Of a stretch of DNA of 64,000 nt, positions 11,101 to 21,271 are shown one piece after another. The position numbers were made by a program, and so were the translations under genes. Under the pieces are notes generated by a model that was not told the origin of the DNA, ran no database searches, and saw only the letters and a program-made list of their open reading frames with translations. Origin of the DNA: Ancistrus triradiatus (lineage: Eukaryota; Chordata; Actinopteri; Siluriformes; Loricariidae). How positions within the stretch are numbered: position 1 is the first letter of the stretch; every line of letters begins with the position of its first letter. The stretch spans positions 541,484 through 605,483 of the forward strand of contig JAJAGP010000206.1 of assembly GCA_025084515.1 (NCBI GenBank). The letters run 5' to 3'.

Positions 11101-11734
11101 GATTGGGGGAAGTTCATGATCGAACTTTAATATGGCTTTTTCTCTTTTTTATTGGGCTAGTTTATTTTTAAAAGCGGATCAAGATTTTTCTTCGTTAAAA
11201 CCTGGACTGAATTCCTTTAAATAGCAGATCAGGGCCACAGCACAAATATGATGCAGATTTGTCTCTTTACTTTTGGCCCAAGCCTGTCATGTCTTAAGTG
11301 GCCCACTACTGAATATATGGAAAACAGCTGATGCTCACCATTGTCTGTTAATGAAATTTCCCCTCCCGATAACATGATCATTTTTAAATGGACAAGCCAG
11401 AAAAGATAAATGGGAGAGGGAATTAAGTTGAGTAAACTATTTTTTTCTGCTTTTCCTCTAGCAGATCCAGCAGATCCACATAACATCCCACTTAGTGAAT
11501 TCAGTCCGGCTCCAGTACGGATTGGATTTGGTTCTCTGTGACAGTTCACTGACTCACAGCTGCAACCTGCAAGGAGGGAAACCGAAAAATTTAAACAGCA
11601 GATGTTTAGTCGTCACCTTTGGTTGGGTAACACCTGGACTGGCCTTTTACAAAAGACAAATTGGAATTTTGATTAGGTAAAGCCTGGAATGGATTTTGAC
11701 AAGAAGTCATGATAAATTATTACCCAGTATTGGT
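11101..11734. other. Unassigned segment between F arms, with a splice-acceptor-like site
   Basis: No match elsewhere in the window. At about 11437-11462 the plus strand has a pyrimidine tract 'tttttttctgcttttcct' followed by 'ctag' and then 'cagatccagcagatcc', which resembles a 3' splice site. The frame downstream has no recognised domain, so no exon is called. Confidence 0.3.
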
Positions 11735-11860
11735 AATCAGCAGTTTACCATGGACGTACCATATAGCCATTAATATCGGGACAGCTAAATGATCTTTAGC
11801 AATAAATTTCTGGACAACTTAAATACATGGACAGCTGAATGTTAAATTTAAATATCTTAC
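11735..11860 (-). repeat. Repeat F, inverted arm
   Basis: The reverse complement reads 'agatcatttagctgtccc', then 'atggctatatggta' and 'ccatggtaaactg', matching 10690-10800 and 14085-14150. The F unit at 10.5 kb is therefore flanked by an opposed partial copy. Confidence 0.65.
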
Positions 11861-11864
11861 CAAG

Positions 11865-12013
11865 ACTTTAGCAACCACCTAGAAACACCACAGCAACCAG
11901 CCTGGATAAAAAAAAACAACTATCTCTCAATATCTTAGCAAGCACTCTGGACACATTAGCAACTGCTCAGAAAAAACTTTATGAACCATATAATACACCA
12001 TAACAACAACCTA
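11865..12013 (+). repeat. GCAACC-type degenerate tandem repeat, left part
   Basis: Imperfect short units such as 'tagcaaccacctagaaacac' and 'cacagcaaccagc'. The array resumes after the B element at 13272-13380 ('gcaacaccatagaaaccacc'), so the transposon inserted inside it. Confidence 0.65.
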
Positions 12014-13269
12014 CAGTGGTGCTTGAAAGTTTGTGAACCCTTTAAAATTTTCTGTATTTCTGCATAAATATGACTTAACACATCAGTTTTTCACCCAAGT
12101 CCTAAAAGTAGATAGAAAGAACCCAGTTAAACAAATGAGACAAAAATATAATACTTGGTCATTTATATATTGAGGAAATGATCCAATATCACATATTGGT
12201 GAGTGGCAAAAGTATGTGAACCTCTATGATTAGCGGTGAAATTAGAGTCAGGCATCAGGCAATCATTGGGATGAGAATCAGGTGTGAGTGGACATCCTGT
12301 TTTATTTAAAGAACAGGGATCTATCAAAGTCTTCCACAACACGTTTGTGGAAGTGTATCATGGCACGAACAAAGGAGATGTCTGGGGACCTCAGAGAAAG
12401 AGTTGTTGATGCTCATCAGGCTGGAAAAGGTTACAAAACCATCTCTAAAGAGTTTTGACTCCACCAATCCACAGTCAGACAAACTGTGTACAAATGGAGG
12501 AAATTCAAGACCATTGTTACCCTCAAAGATCACTCCAAGAGCAAGACGTGTAATAGTTGGTGAGGTCACAAAGGACCTCATGGTAACTTCTAAGCAACTG
12601 AAGACCTCTCTCACATTAACTAATGTTAATGAGTCCACCATCAGAAGAACACTGAACAACAATGGTGTGCATGGCAGGATTGCAAGGAGAAAGCCACTGC
12701 TGTCCAAAAAGAACATTGCTGCTCATCTGTAGTTTGCTAAAGATCACATGGACAAGCCAGAAGGCTACTGGAAGAATGTTTTGTGGACAGATGAGACCAA
12801 AATAGAACTTTTTTGTTTAAAAGAAAAGCATTATGTTTGGAGAAAGGAAAACACTGCATTCCAGCATAAGAACCTTATCCCATCTGGAACAATGAATTCT
12901 GATTTATATCTGAGAATTCTTAAGGAAAATATCAGGACATCTGTCCATGAACTGAATCTTAAGAGAAGGTGGGTCATGCAGCAAGACAATGACCCTAAGC
13001 ACACAAGTCGTTCTACCAAAGAATGGTTAAAGAAGAATACTTTCAGATACTGAAAGTAAAGGTTCACATACTTTTGCCACTCACTAATATGTGATATTGG
13101 ATCATTTTCCTCAATAAATAAATGACCAAGTATAATATTTTTGTCTTATTTGTTTAACTGGGTTCTCTTTATCTAGTTTTAGGACTTGTGTGAAAATCTG
13201 ATGTTTTAGGTCATATTTATGCAGAAGTATAGACAATTCTAAGGGTTCACAAACTTTCAAGCACCACTC
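12014..13269 (+). mobile_element. Tc1-like element, group B, with both ends (copy B1)
   Basis: Left end 'cagtggtgcttgaaag' is preceded by TA (12012-12013). The right end 'ctttcaagcaccactc' is followed by TA (13270-13271), a canonical Tc1 target duplication. At about 1256 bp it is shorter than the 1588-bp copy at 50.3 kb because two internal blocks are missing. Confidence 0.92.
12360..13053 (+). pseudogene. Tc1-like transposase pseudogene, group B (B1)
   Basis: Transposases of this family bind the terminal repeats through an N-terminal paired-like helix-turn-helix region and cut DNA with a DD34E triad. The start ATG at 12360 follows family alignment ('MARTKEMSGDL'). A stop falls after 'TISKEF', a frame change follows, and an amber codon sits at about 12730 ('cacctgtag'-type position, 'catctgtag'). 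The first catalytic aspartate is in 'LWTDETKIELF' and the second in 'MQQDNDPKHTS'. About 80 bp (the 'HGGGS..VWACF' region present in the 50.3-kb copy) is missing after 'NLIPSG'. The block with the catalytic glutamate and the C-terminus is missing after 'KEWLKKN'. Inactive. Confidence 0.88.
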
Positions 13270-13569
13270 TAGCAACACCATAGAAACCACCAGAACTACC
13301 ATAGCAATGTCCAAGCAACACTTTAGCAGCCATCTGGGATACCTTACAACCACCTGTCAACAATTTGGCAATCACTTTATGCAATTATTAGCTGGGTTTG
13401 TCAAACCAAATTAAAGTTCATTCACAAACTTACCCATTATATTCTTTGTTTTGTTGTAATGTTTATCTCTGATGATTTGGCATGTCTTATTGTATTCAGT
13501 AGGCAATTGTGGAAATAACCAAAGCTTGCTTTGATCAGAAAATAAAAGGTATGTAAAGTGACTTATGTT

Positions 13570-13870
13570 TAAAGCGGTAACAGAGTTTAATGGCTGTGAT
13601 GGGGTGCCAGTGCGTTTGACTAAAGTGAGATATAATGTTTAAAGTGGTAATGGAGTATAACAAAGTGACAGTTGAAATTTAGAGGTCAATATTGTGGCAT
13701 TATCACTTGAACACCATTCATTCAATTAGGGGGAAAAAATGATGGTTAAACACAATTTTTTGTGAAAACCATAAAGTTTCATGCAAGTAGCTTGACAGCT
13801 GTAGGAGGGAAAAAAGTGTTTACATTTTTGATTGCAGAAAGGAGAAGGAAAAGAGCCAGACTGATTGGTA
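13570..13870 (+). repeat. Repeat F, copy 2
   Basis: Matches copy 1 through 'tgactaaagtgagatata', 'agtgacagttgaaa', 'gtgaaaaccata' and 'gcaagtagcttgacagctgt'. Shorter than copies 1 and 3. Confidence 0.65.
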
Positions 13871-13919
13871 GGCTGTTGTTATATGGTTACTAAGTGGTTG
13901 CTAAGTGGATAATGGGCTT

Positions 13920-14425
13920 TTGGTAGCTATGATGAGGCGCCAAAACATTTGATTAAAATGGGGTAGAGCTAAAGTGGTAACAGAGTGCAACAGCTGTAAT
14001 TGGAGTGCCAATACTTTTGACTGAAGGTCAGTTAGATATCTGAATAGTTATGACTAAGAGGCAGTAACTGTCCAGATATTTATGGCTAAAGATCATTTAG
14101 TTGTCCCAGTATGTATGGCTATTTGGTAATTCCATGGTTAACTGTAGATTATAAATACTGGTTAACAGGAACAGAGAGACGGGGGATGTGTGGCTGCTTG
14201 GGGTGGGTCACAAAGTGACAGTTGAAAATTCCACGCGACCATTCCACCATTCATTTCCTGTGGGGAAAAAATCACTGTTTAAATGGTGTTTTAAGAAAAC
14301 CATACATCGGCTCGCTAAGAAGAGCACAAGCACACTATTCTGGTTACAATCCTTCAATGATCTGTGCAAGTAGAAAGCTGCAGGAAAACAAAGTGTTTAC
14401 AATTTTGATTGCAGTAATGAGGAGA
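13920..14425 (+). repeat. Repeat F, copy 3
   Basis: Best match to copy 1: 'gtgccaatacttttgact', 'atggttaactgtagatta', 'ggggatgtgtggctgcttg', 'gtgacagttgaaaattcc' and 'gaaaaccatacatcgg'. Follows copy 2 in the same orientation, giving a tandem-like arrangement. Confidence 0.7.
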
Positions 14426-14450
14426 ATACGAATAATAACAAGAGCAGTAC

Positions 14451-14645
14451 TTTACATTTACAGCATTTAGCAGACACTCTTATCCAGAGCAACTTGCAAG
14501 TTATACAGTCTTACAATCCAAGCAATTGTGGGTTAACGGTCTTGCTCAAGGACCCAACAGTGGCAGCTTGGCAGAGGTGGGATTTGAACCCTGGACCTTC
14601 TGGTCCATAGGCCAGTACCTTACCCGCTAGGCTACCAAAGTCCCA
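14451..14645 (-). mobile_element. tRNA-derived SINE (copy d)
   Basis: Full-length antisense copy, with 'tttacatttacagcatttag' at the plus-strand left end and 'taccaaagtccc' at the right end. Both the tRNA-like head and the tail module are present. Confidence 0.88.
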
Positions 14646-15520
14646 CAGTACATTGGCTTTGACAAGTCAAACTAAGAATAATAATAATACGAAGAACAGC
14701 ACCTTGGCTTTGAAAAGGCAAATGAATGACTGTTATGAAACTGAAAACAATTGTGATAGTTTCCAGTCTTTCTAGGAATGATTGTTCCTTGGCAGAAACG
14801 ATTAATGTCCCCTGATTCCATCCATCTATCTATCCAGAAGGTCCAGTTATGGATCTACGAGACTGGTACTAACATCTTTACAGGGAAGGTCTGGAACGTT
14901 CTGAACCTTACTTCTGGATCATTGACCTTCAGTCATACAAAAACATGCAGGCACCATAAACGGCATCTCACCAGGAATTCCTCGTACTGTATCAGCTAGC
15001 AGACATGGTGAGAAAGATGATGATTTTTTTTATTTCCAGATCTTGAAAAAGGGTGTATTTTCTTCTATTGTGTCCTTTGAACATTTTTATTGGTTAACTG
15101 CAGCCAAAGATAAGATAACTATAAGATAACTAACTGCTGAAATCCAAGTACAGCTCACAATAAGTGAACACTCATTATATTGCACAGAGTTAGTTCATTT
15201 TTGCATGCTCTACATTTCACTTTAAAATGAGTCATGAAAAATGCCAGCCTTGCCTTTTTTTGGCCTCTGTTATAAAACAGTAAGAGAGTGTTGTGCATTA
15301 GCATAACATTACTGCTGCTGCCAACCCAACTCAAATATGTTGCCCACATACATTTATTTCAATACTCGTGTTTATGTTCAGCTCCAGAGTGTATTTGAAG
15401 AGTTTCATTCTGAAAAACTTCCAAACATACACGAGCACAGTAGGCTACCCTGTTCTAACTAACCTGACTCTCAAGCTTCTGCTCTGTTTGCTTTCACACA
15501 AGCCATTGGCATTAAAAATA
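14646..15520. other. No recognised feature
   Basis: No repeat family or coding motif recognised in this stretch. Confidence 0.4.
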
Positions 15521-16323
15521 CAGTACTGTACAAAAGTTATGCGATCTATGTTTTTCAGTTTATATTCTGCTTTTCTTTATTTTTTATTATTTACATTTTC
15601 GTGGCCACTGCACTTTGTAGTTCTACAGTCACAGACCATCTGTTTCTCAGCCTACTTTGTTATTCCTCTTTACCCTGCTCTCTAATGGTCAGAACCCCCA
15701 CAGGACCAGGACAGATCAGGTACTATTTAGGTGGTGGATCATTCCCAGCATTGCAGAGATACTGATATGGAGTGTTAGTGTGTGTTCCACTGATACGAGT
15801 GAATCAGACACTGCAGTGCTGCTGGAGTTTGAAACTACCTCAGTGTCACTGCTGGACTGAAACTATTCCAACAGCCAAAAATATCCACCAACCAGCATCA
15901 TCTAGTCAGCATCCTGTGAGCACTGATGAAGGAATAGAGGATGACTAACACAAACCATGCAGCAACAGATGAGCTACTGTCTCTGACTTTACTTCTATGA
16001 GGTGGAGCAATGAGGAGAATATCTCTAATATCTCAGCAAGTGAACAGTGGTTTCAAACTCCAGCAGCACTGCTGCTCAACACACTAACACACCACCCTTA
16101 CATCAGTGTCACTCCAGTGCCGAGAATGATCCACCACCCAAATAATACATGATCTATGTTGGTCCTATGGGGCTCCTGACCATTAGGGAACAGAGTGTCT
16201 AGAGAAACAGATGGACTACAGCCTGTAGAACTACAAAGTGCAGTGACCACTAAAATTTAAATAAAGAATGCACAGAATATAAACAGAAAAATCTAGAATG
16301 CCTAAATCTTTTGCACAGTACTG
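15521..16323. mobile_element. 803-bp foldback (MITE-like) element with TA target
   Basis: Ends 'cagtactgtacaaaag' and 'cttttgcacagtactg' are flanked by TA at 15519-15520 and 16324-16325. The arms are long inverted repeats (about 15521-15845 against 16047-16323). 'cactgcactttgtagttcta' on the left mirrors 'tagaactacaaagtgcagtg' on the right, and 'ctgctggagtttgaaac' mirrors 'gtttcaaactccagcag'. A ~200-bp centre separates the arms. No transposase frame. Probably mobilised in trans by a TA-targeting transposase (inference). Confidence 0.88.
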
Positions 16324-16896
16324 TATATTAATAATACTGTATAATACTGCACTTTATTGTCACTCATAGGAATATCATTTCCAATTAAAATTCCACTATG
16401 AGAATGGCAGTTTCAAGTAAACAAAATCTCCAATCAGTTGAGGCATAAGCCCCGAATGATTAACCCTGTCAATGCCACTCGACCCTAGTCTGCTTCGTCA
16501 GCCATGGCAGCTGTCAGGTTAGTCCGACCTGACTGAAAAGGATTGACAAGGGTCAGGCTGTGGGCTGTTTGAGTTTAGTGGAACAGAGACCTAATGTACT
16601 ACTGCTGCTGTCTGATGAAATTCTCTTTTCTAACACTCACTGTGGGAGACACTCAGCACATCCAATCAACACAGATGGGACTTGCCATGACTCATACCAT
16701 TAGCAGCTCCGCAATAATAATGCAATCAGAGCGTGTCACTAGCTTGGCACAGTATGAAGGAGTCAAGAGTCAGGTGATGAATTTGCATAGCGACAAGTGA
16801 CAGTGCAAGTTGATTATCTCTCACAGTGTACCGCCGCTAGTGGTTTGTGCAGAGTTCAATCAGAATCATAATAAGGCTTGCTTCTCTGCTTGCTTG
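16324..16896. other. Unassigned; possible conserved non-coding DNA
   Basis: No repeat recognised. At about 16670-16800 the sequence is balanced in composition, non-repetitive and contains an octamer-like 'atttgcat'. That is compatible with, but not evidence for, a conserved non-coding element. Confidence 0.25.
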
Positions 16897-17416
16897 CAGT
16901 GATGTTTGAAAGTTTGTGAATTTTCTATATTTATGTTTAAATACGACACAAAACACGTTTTCACCTAAGATCAAAAACATAAGGTGAATGCAATTAAAGA
17001 AATAATACAAAATTAGATTTACAAAGGAGATTTCTGAGGACCTCGCAGAAAAGTTTGATGCTCATCGGACTGGAGAAGGTTGTAAAACTATATCTGAAGT
17101 GTTTGGACTTCACCAATCCAAAGTCGGACAGATTGAGGAGGAAATTCAAGGCCATTGTTAGCCTATCCAGGAGTGGTCAGCCAAACAAGATCACTCCAAT
17201 AGCAATACATGAAATAGTCTGTGAGGTCATGAAGAAAGCCTAGGTGACTTATAAGCAACTAAAGGCCTCTACTCATTGGCATAAAAAATGCTTTGTGGAC
17301 AAGTGAGTCCAAAATATAACTTTTTGGTTTAAATGAGAAGAGTTATGTCAGGAGAAAGGAAAACGCTGCATTCCAGTATAAGGAATGTATCTAATCTGTA
17401 AAACATGATGGTAATA

Positions 17417-18970
17417 CAGTGGGGCAAAAAGTATTTAGTCAGCCACTGATTGTGCTAGTTCTCCTACTTAAAGATGAGAGAGGTCTGCAATTTTTAGTAG
17501 CCACACTTCAACTATGAGAGACAAAATGAGAAAAAAAATCTCAGAAATCACATTGTAGGATTTTTAAAGTATTTAATTGTTAATCATGGTGGAAAATAAG
17601 TATTTGGTCACCCACAAACAAACAAGATTTCTTTCTCTCACAGACCTGTAACTTCTTCTTTAAGAAACTCTTCTGTCCTCCACTGATTATCTGTATAAAA
17701 GACACCTGTCCACAGCCTCAATCATTCGGACTCCAAACTCAACCATGGCCAAGACCAAAGAGCTGTCGAAGGACACCAGGAAGAAAATTGTAGACCTGCA
17801 CTAGGCTGGGAAGAGTGAATCTACAATAGGCAAGCAGGCTGGTGTGAATAAATCAATTGTGGGAGCAATTGTAAGACAATGGAAGACATACAAAACCATT
17901 GATAATCTCCCTCAATCTGGGTTCCCAAGAAAGATCTCATCCTGTGGGGTCAAAATGATCATGAGAACAGTGAGCAAAAATCCCAGAACTACACGGAGGG
18001 AACTTATGAATGACCTGCAGAGAGCTGGAACGAAAGTAACAAAGGCTACCATCAGTAAGACACTACGCCACGAGGGACTCAGATCCTGCAGTGCCAGGCG
18101 TGTCCCCCTGCTTAAGCCAGTACATGTCCAGGCCCGTCTGAAGTTTGCCAGAGAGCATATGGATGATCCAGAAGAGGATTGGGAGAATATCACGTGGTCA
18201 GATGAAACCAAAATAGAACTTTTTCTTAAAAACCCAACTCCTCGTGTTTGGAGGGAGAAGAATGCGGAGTTGCACCATACCTACTGTGAAGCATGGGAAC
18301 ATTCCATTCCAAAGCATGGGAACATGGATAGAAACATCATGCTTTGGGGCTGTTTTTCTGCAAAGGGGACAGGACGACTGATCCGTATTAAGGGAAGAAT
18401 GAACGGGGCCATGTATCGTGACATTTTAAGCCAAAACCTCCTTCCATCAGTGAGAGCATTGAAGATGGAACATGGCTGGGTCTTCCAACATGACAGTGAT
18501 CCCAAACACACCGCTTGGGCAACAAAAGAGTGGCTCTGTGGCTCCTGGAGTGGCCTAGTCAGTCTCCAGACCTCAACCCCATAGAAACTTTGTGGAGGGA
18601 GTTGAAAATCCGTGTTGCCCAGCGACAGCCCCAAAACATCACTGCTCTAGAAGAGATCTGCATGGAGGAATGGGCCAAAATACCAGCTACAGTGTGTGCA
18701 AACCTGGTGAAGACTTGGTGAAAAAAATATTTGACCTCTGTCATTGCCAACAAAGGTTATGTTACAAAGTATTGAGTTGAACTTTTGTTATTGACCAAAT
18801 ACTTATTTTCCATAATTTATAATTAATTCTTTAAAAATCCTACAATGTGATTTCTCATTTTGTTTCTTAGTTGAAGTGTACCTATGATGAAAAGTACAGA
18901 TCTCACTCATCTTTCTAAGTAGGAGAACTTGCACAATCAGTGGCTGACTAAATGCTTTTTTGCCCCACAG
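17417..18970 (+). mobile_element. Tc1-like element, group A, full length (A2)
   Basis: Left end 'cagtggggcaaaaagtattt' is preceded by TA (17415-17416). The right end 'aaatgcttttttgccccaca' is followed by g and then TA (18971-18972). Total length is about 1554 bp, the usual Tc1 size. It lies inside the transposase region of group B copy B2. Confidence 0.93.
17745..18775 (+). pseudogene. Tc1-like transposase pseudogene, group A (A2)
   Basis: Best-preserved transposase in the window. The start ATG at 17745 gives 'MAKTKELSKDTRKKIVDLH', then an in-frame amber codon where family copies have glutamine. The frame stays open for about 246 codons from 17844. It includes the helix-turn-helix region, the GRPR-like linker position 'LPQSGFPRKIS', the first catalytic aspartate in 'TWSDETKIELF' and the second in 'FQHDSDPKHTA'. 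About 20 bp is lost after 'KEWLC', and this shifts the frame before the glutamate in 'SPDLNPIETLW'. Another stop follows 'NLVKTW'. The 34-residue spacing to the glutamate is therefore lost. DNA binding or catalysis is not expected. Confidence 0.9.
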
Positions 18971-19292
18971 TATATGGTTCAGGATGGTATGCCAACACTG
19001 ATAGAACAATGAATTCTAAAGTAAAATGTATGGGCATCTGTCCATGAACTGAATCTCAAGATGTTCTGTAGGAAGGATTGGGCTAAAATTCCTCCAAGCT
19101 GATATGCAGGACTGATCAACATTTAACGGAAACATTTGTTATCGCCACACAATTGGGTCACACTACATAATGAAATCAAAGGTAAAAGTATGGAATACTG
19201 GTTACTTTTCCACATTAAATAAACAACCAACTATATTAGTTCAGTCCTTAAAAGTCGTTAACAGTCTAAGGTTCTCGTTCACGACACCACTG

Positions 19293-20520
19293 CAAACAAA
19301 GGTGTTGGAGGCTGGATGTCAGTGGCAGGACACATAGTGGGCACCATCACACCAAATTTAATTCTGCGAGGCACCTGGAAATTGTCCGGGCAGACACAGG
19401 GGTTTGTAATGAAGGTGCCACCTTCACCTGGGTGGTAGACAATACAACTGTGGGAGCTGCTCATGATTGATGATCCTCTCTACTGGTGGTCTGTCAGGAC
19501 CATCAGGAGCATGTTCATCATGTGTGCATGCCCTCACAGAACTACTGCTCTCAACACCTCCTAACAGATGGGTCAAAACGGCCTAGATGGTGGGCAATGC
19601 GTTGAAACAACCATCATGCTTCTCTCTGTCCAATGATGTGCCCCTTCTCAAAGTTTGTCAACTTCACAAAATGTCTATGAGTACCGTATTTTTCGGACCA
19701 TAAGGCGCACTTAAAATTCTTTAATTTTCTCAAAAATCGACAGTGCGCCTTTAAATGCGGTGCGTCTAATGTATGAATTAATTCTGGTTGAGCTTTCTGA
19801 CCTAGAACTGATTGTAGATGGGTACATGGCGCTCATAAATCTGTCAAAATGTTTTTAGCACGGTCTTGGTAAGTGTTTACGAAGCTCCACGGCAACCGTA
19901 GTCCGGAAACATCGCTGAGTAATTGGTATGTGCTTCAGCATTGGGTCGTCATTCATTTATTTATTTTCGAAGCGATTTCCAAACACAACGCTATCAGTCA
20001 CCATACAAACATGGACATAGAGCACGTGCGAGAGAATTCACATTAACGAACAATTGTACGGAAGTGAGGAACAGACGCGCCCTGAGCCAGGAAGAACAAA
20101 CGGAGCTTCAAGGAACTTAAGAGTTTTGTTTAATTTAATGCGTCTTATAACCCGGTGCGCTTTATGTATGAAAATAGATCCGTTAGCAGCCGATCATTGA
20201 TATTGCGTCTTATAATCCGGTGCGCTTTATGGTCCAGAAAATACGGTACGTTGCAGAGATAGGTCTAGCAGTCAACAATCTCTTACCAAGAGGTGCACTA
20301 CCCAAAAGTATCGTCTGAGAGCCTTTTTATAGAGCAGCAGGGGAAGCACTTTTATGCACTCTTTTGGCAAGACCCAGTGTCTAACCAGACCTGACTTGTA
20401 ATCATTACATATCTGCCTGATACATAACTACATACCGAGTTTTGCAGCAATACGACATTTCTATCTGGGTGCGTTATTTTATTTATTTATTTATTTTTTT
20501 TTGTCAATGAGTATATTTGT
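19293..20520 (-). mobile_element. Tc1/IS630-like relic, group H (H1), interrupted
   Basis: The minus strand carries 'gttgacaaactttgagaagg' and 'gagagaagcatgatggt', which match the plus-strand fragment at 34.85 kb. It resembles the N-terminal region of an IS630/Tc1-type transposase, inferred from remembered fish repeats. Many stops. Split at 19684-20246 by a short inverted-repeat element; joining the flanks restores continuity across 'ctatgagta/cgttgcagag'. Outer ends are uncertain. Confidence 0.55.
19684..20246. mobile_element. Short inverted-repeat element 'ccgtattttt' with TA target
   Basis: Ends 'ccgtatttttcggaccataa' and, inverted, 'ccgtattttctggaccataa' give a ~28-bp terminal repeat rich in 'ggcgcac/gcgcacc'. 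It is flanked by TA at 19682-19683 and 20247-20248. 563 bp. A 65-codon open frame inside (19923-20120) has arginine-rich sequence but no motif I can name. Non-autonomous IS630/Tc1-related element by its TA target; family not named. Confidence 0.85.
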
Positions 20521-21088
20521 AATCCCTGACTATGTAATTTTGGTGTGTCTGTCTATGTCCACAGTCTTGGACTAAGGTGGCCGAATGGTTAACGGCAGGA
20601 GGTTAAGGGGCACATGAATAGGAACACACACCAGGGCAAGATGAAAAAGGGAAAGTAAACAAGTGTATTAACCTAAGGTAACAATAACAAACAATTCTCA
20701 ATGCTACAGACAACACTCCAAAGAACATAGATATCTAAATACAATCCGCAGCAGAAATCAGAGATGATACTCGGGGTCAGGACAAGCAGAGTTCAGCAAC
20801 CAGAGATGTACAAAACAAACAGTAAAAGCACAACAGCAGAGTAGACGTAAGCAAGTGAGCATAAAGTTCACATAAATCAAATATAACACTATCTATTCTC
20901 CCTCTCTACTGGCTTAAATGCAGTCACATCGTAATGACGTTAGGGACCTCCAAAGCACACCCAGCTTAGCCAGCACTGGCATACAAGCAACACGCACACA
21001 CACACACACACTTCCCTCCCTCAACATGGCTAATTATGTTTTTGCAGTGCCCAGCTAGGCTAGAGGTACTTCTGACAGACTTGCCCTT
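20521..21088. other. Unassigned; short CA repeat
   Basis: A (CA)n run at about 20990-21012. A lone phrase 'ggttaacggcaggaggttaa' near 20590 vaguely recalls a SINE head but lacks a body. Confidence 0.35.
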
Positions 21089-21271
21089 GTTGGTGGCCTA
21101 GTGGTTAAAGTACTGGATTACTGACCAGAAGGTCCAGGTTTCAGATCCCACCTCTGCCAAGCTGCCACTGTTAGGTCCATGAGCAAGGCCCTTAACCTGC
21201 AATTGTTTGGATTGTAAAAATGTACCAGTAAGCTGTACTGGATAAGGGTGTCTGCTAAATGACGTAAATGT
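21089..21271 (+). mobile_element. tRNA-derived SINE (copy e)
   Basis: Sense copy with A-box-like 'tggcctagtggttaaag', a mutated B-box-like 'ggtttcagatccc', the centre 'aagctgccactgttagg' and the tail 'gataagggtgtctgctaaat'. Full length but diverged. Confidence 0.86.

Larger units (their letters stand above)
16897..19292 (+). mobile_element. Tc1-like element, group B (B2), split by a group A element
   Basis: Left end 'cagtgatgtttgaaag' and right end at '...gacaccactg' are diverged group B termini. Transposase remnants run from about 17021 ('acaaaggagatttctgagg') to 17414, and resume at 18973 with 'tatggttcaggatgg' and 'gatagaacaatgaattct'. The 1.55 kb between them is a complete group A element. 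The flanking TA of B2 itself has decayed. No usable reading frame. More diverged than the element nested in it. Confidence 0.88.

Noticed and set aside
17844..18584. Longest open frame (246 codons) as a functional gene
   Set aside because: It is the middle of a group A transposase. It has an upstream in-frame stop and a frameshift before the catalytic glutamate.
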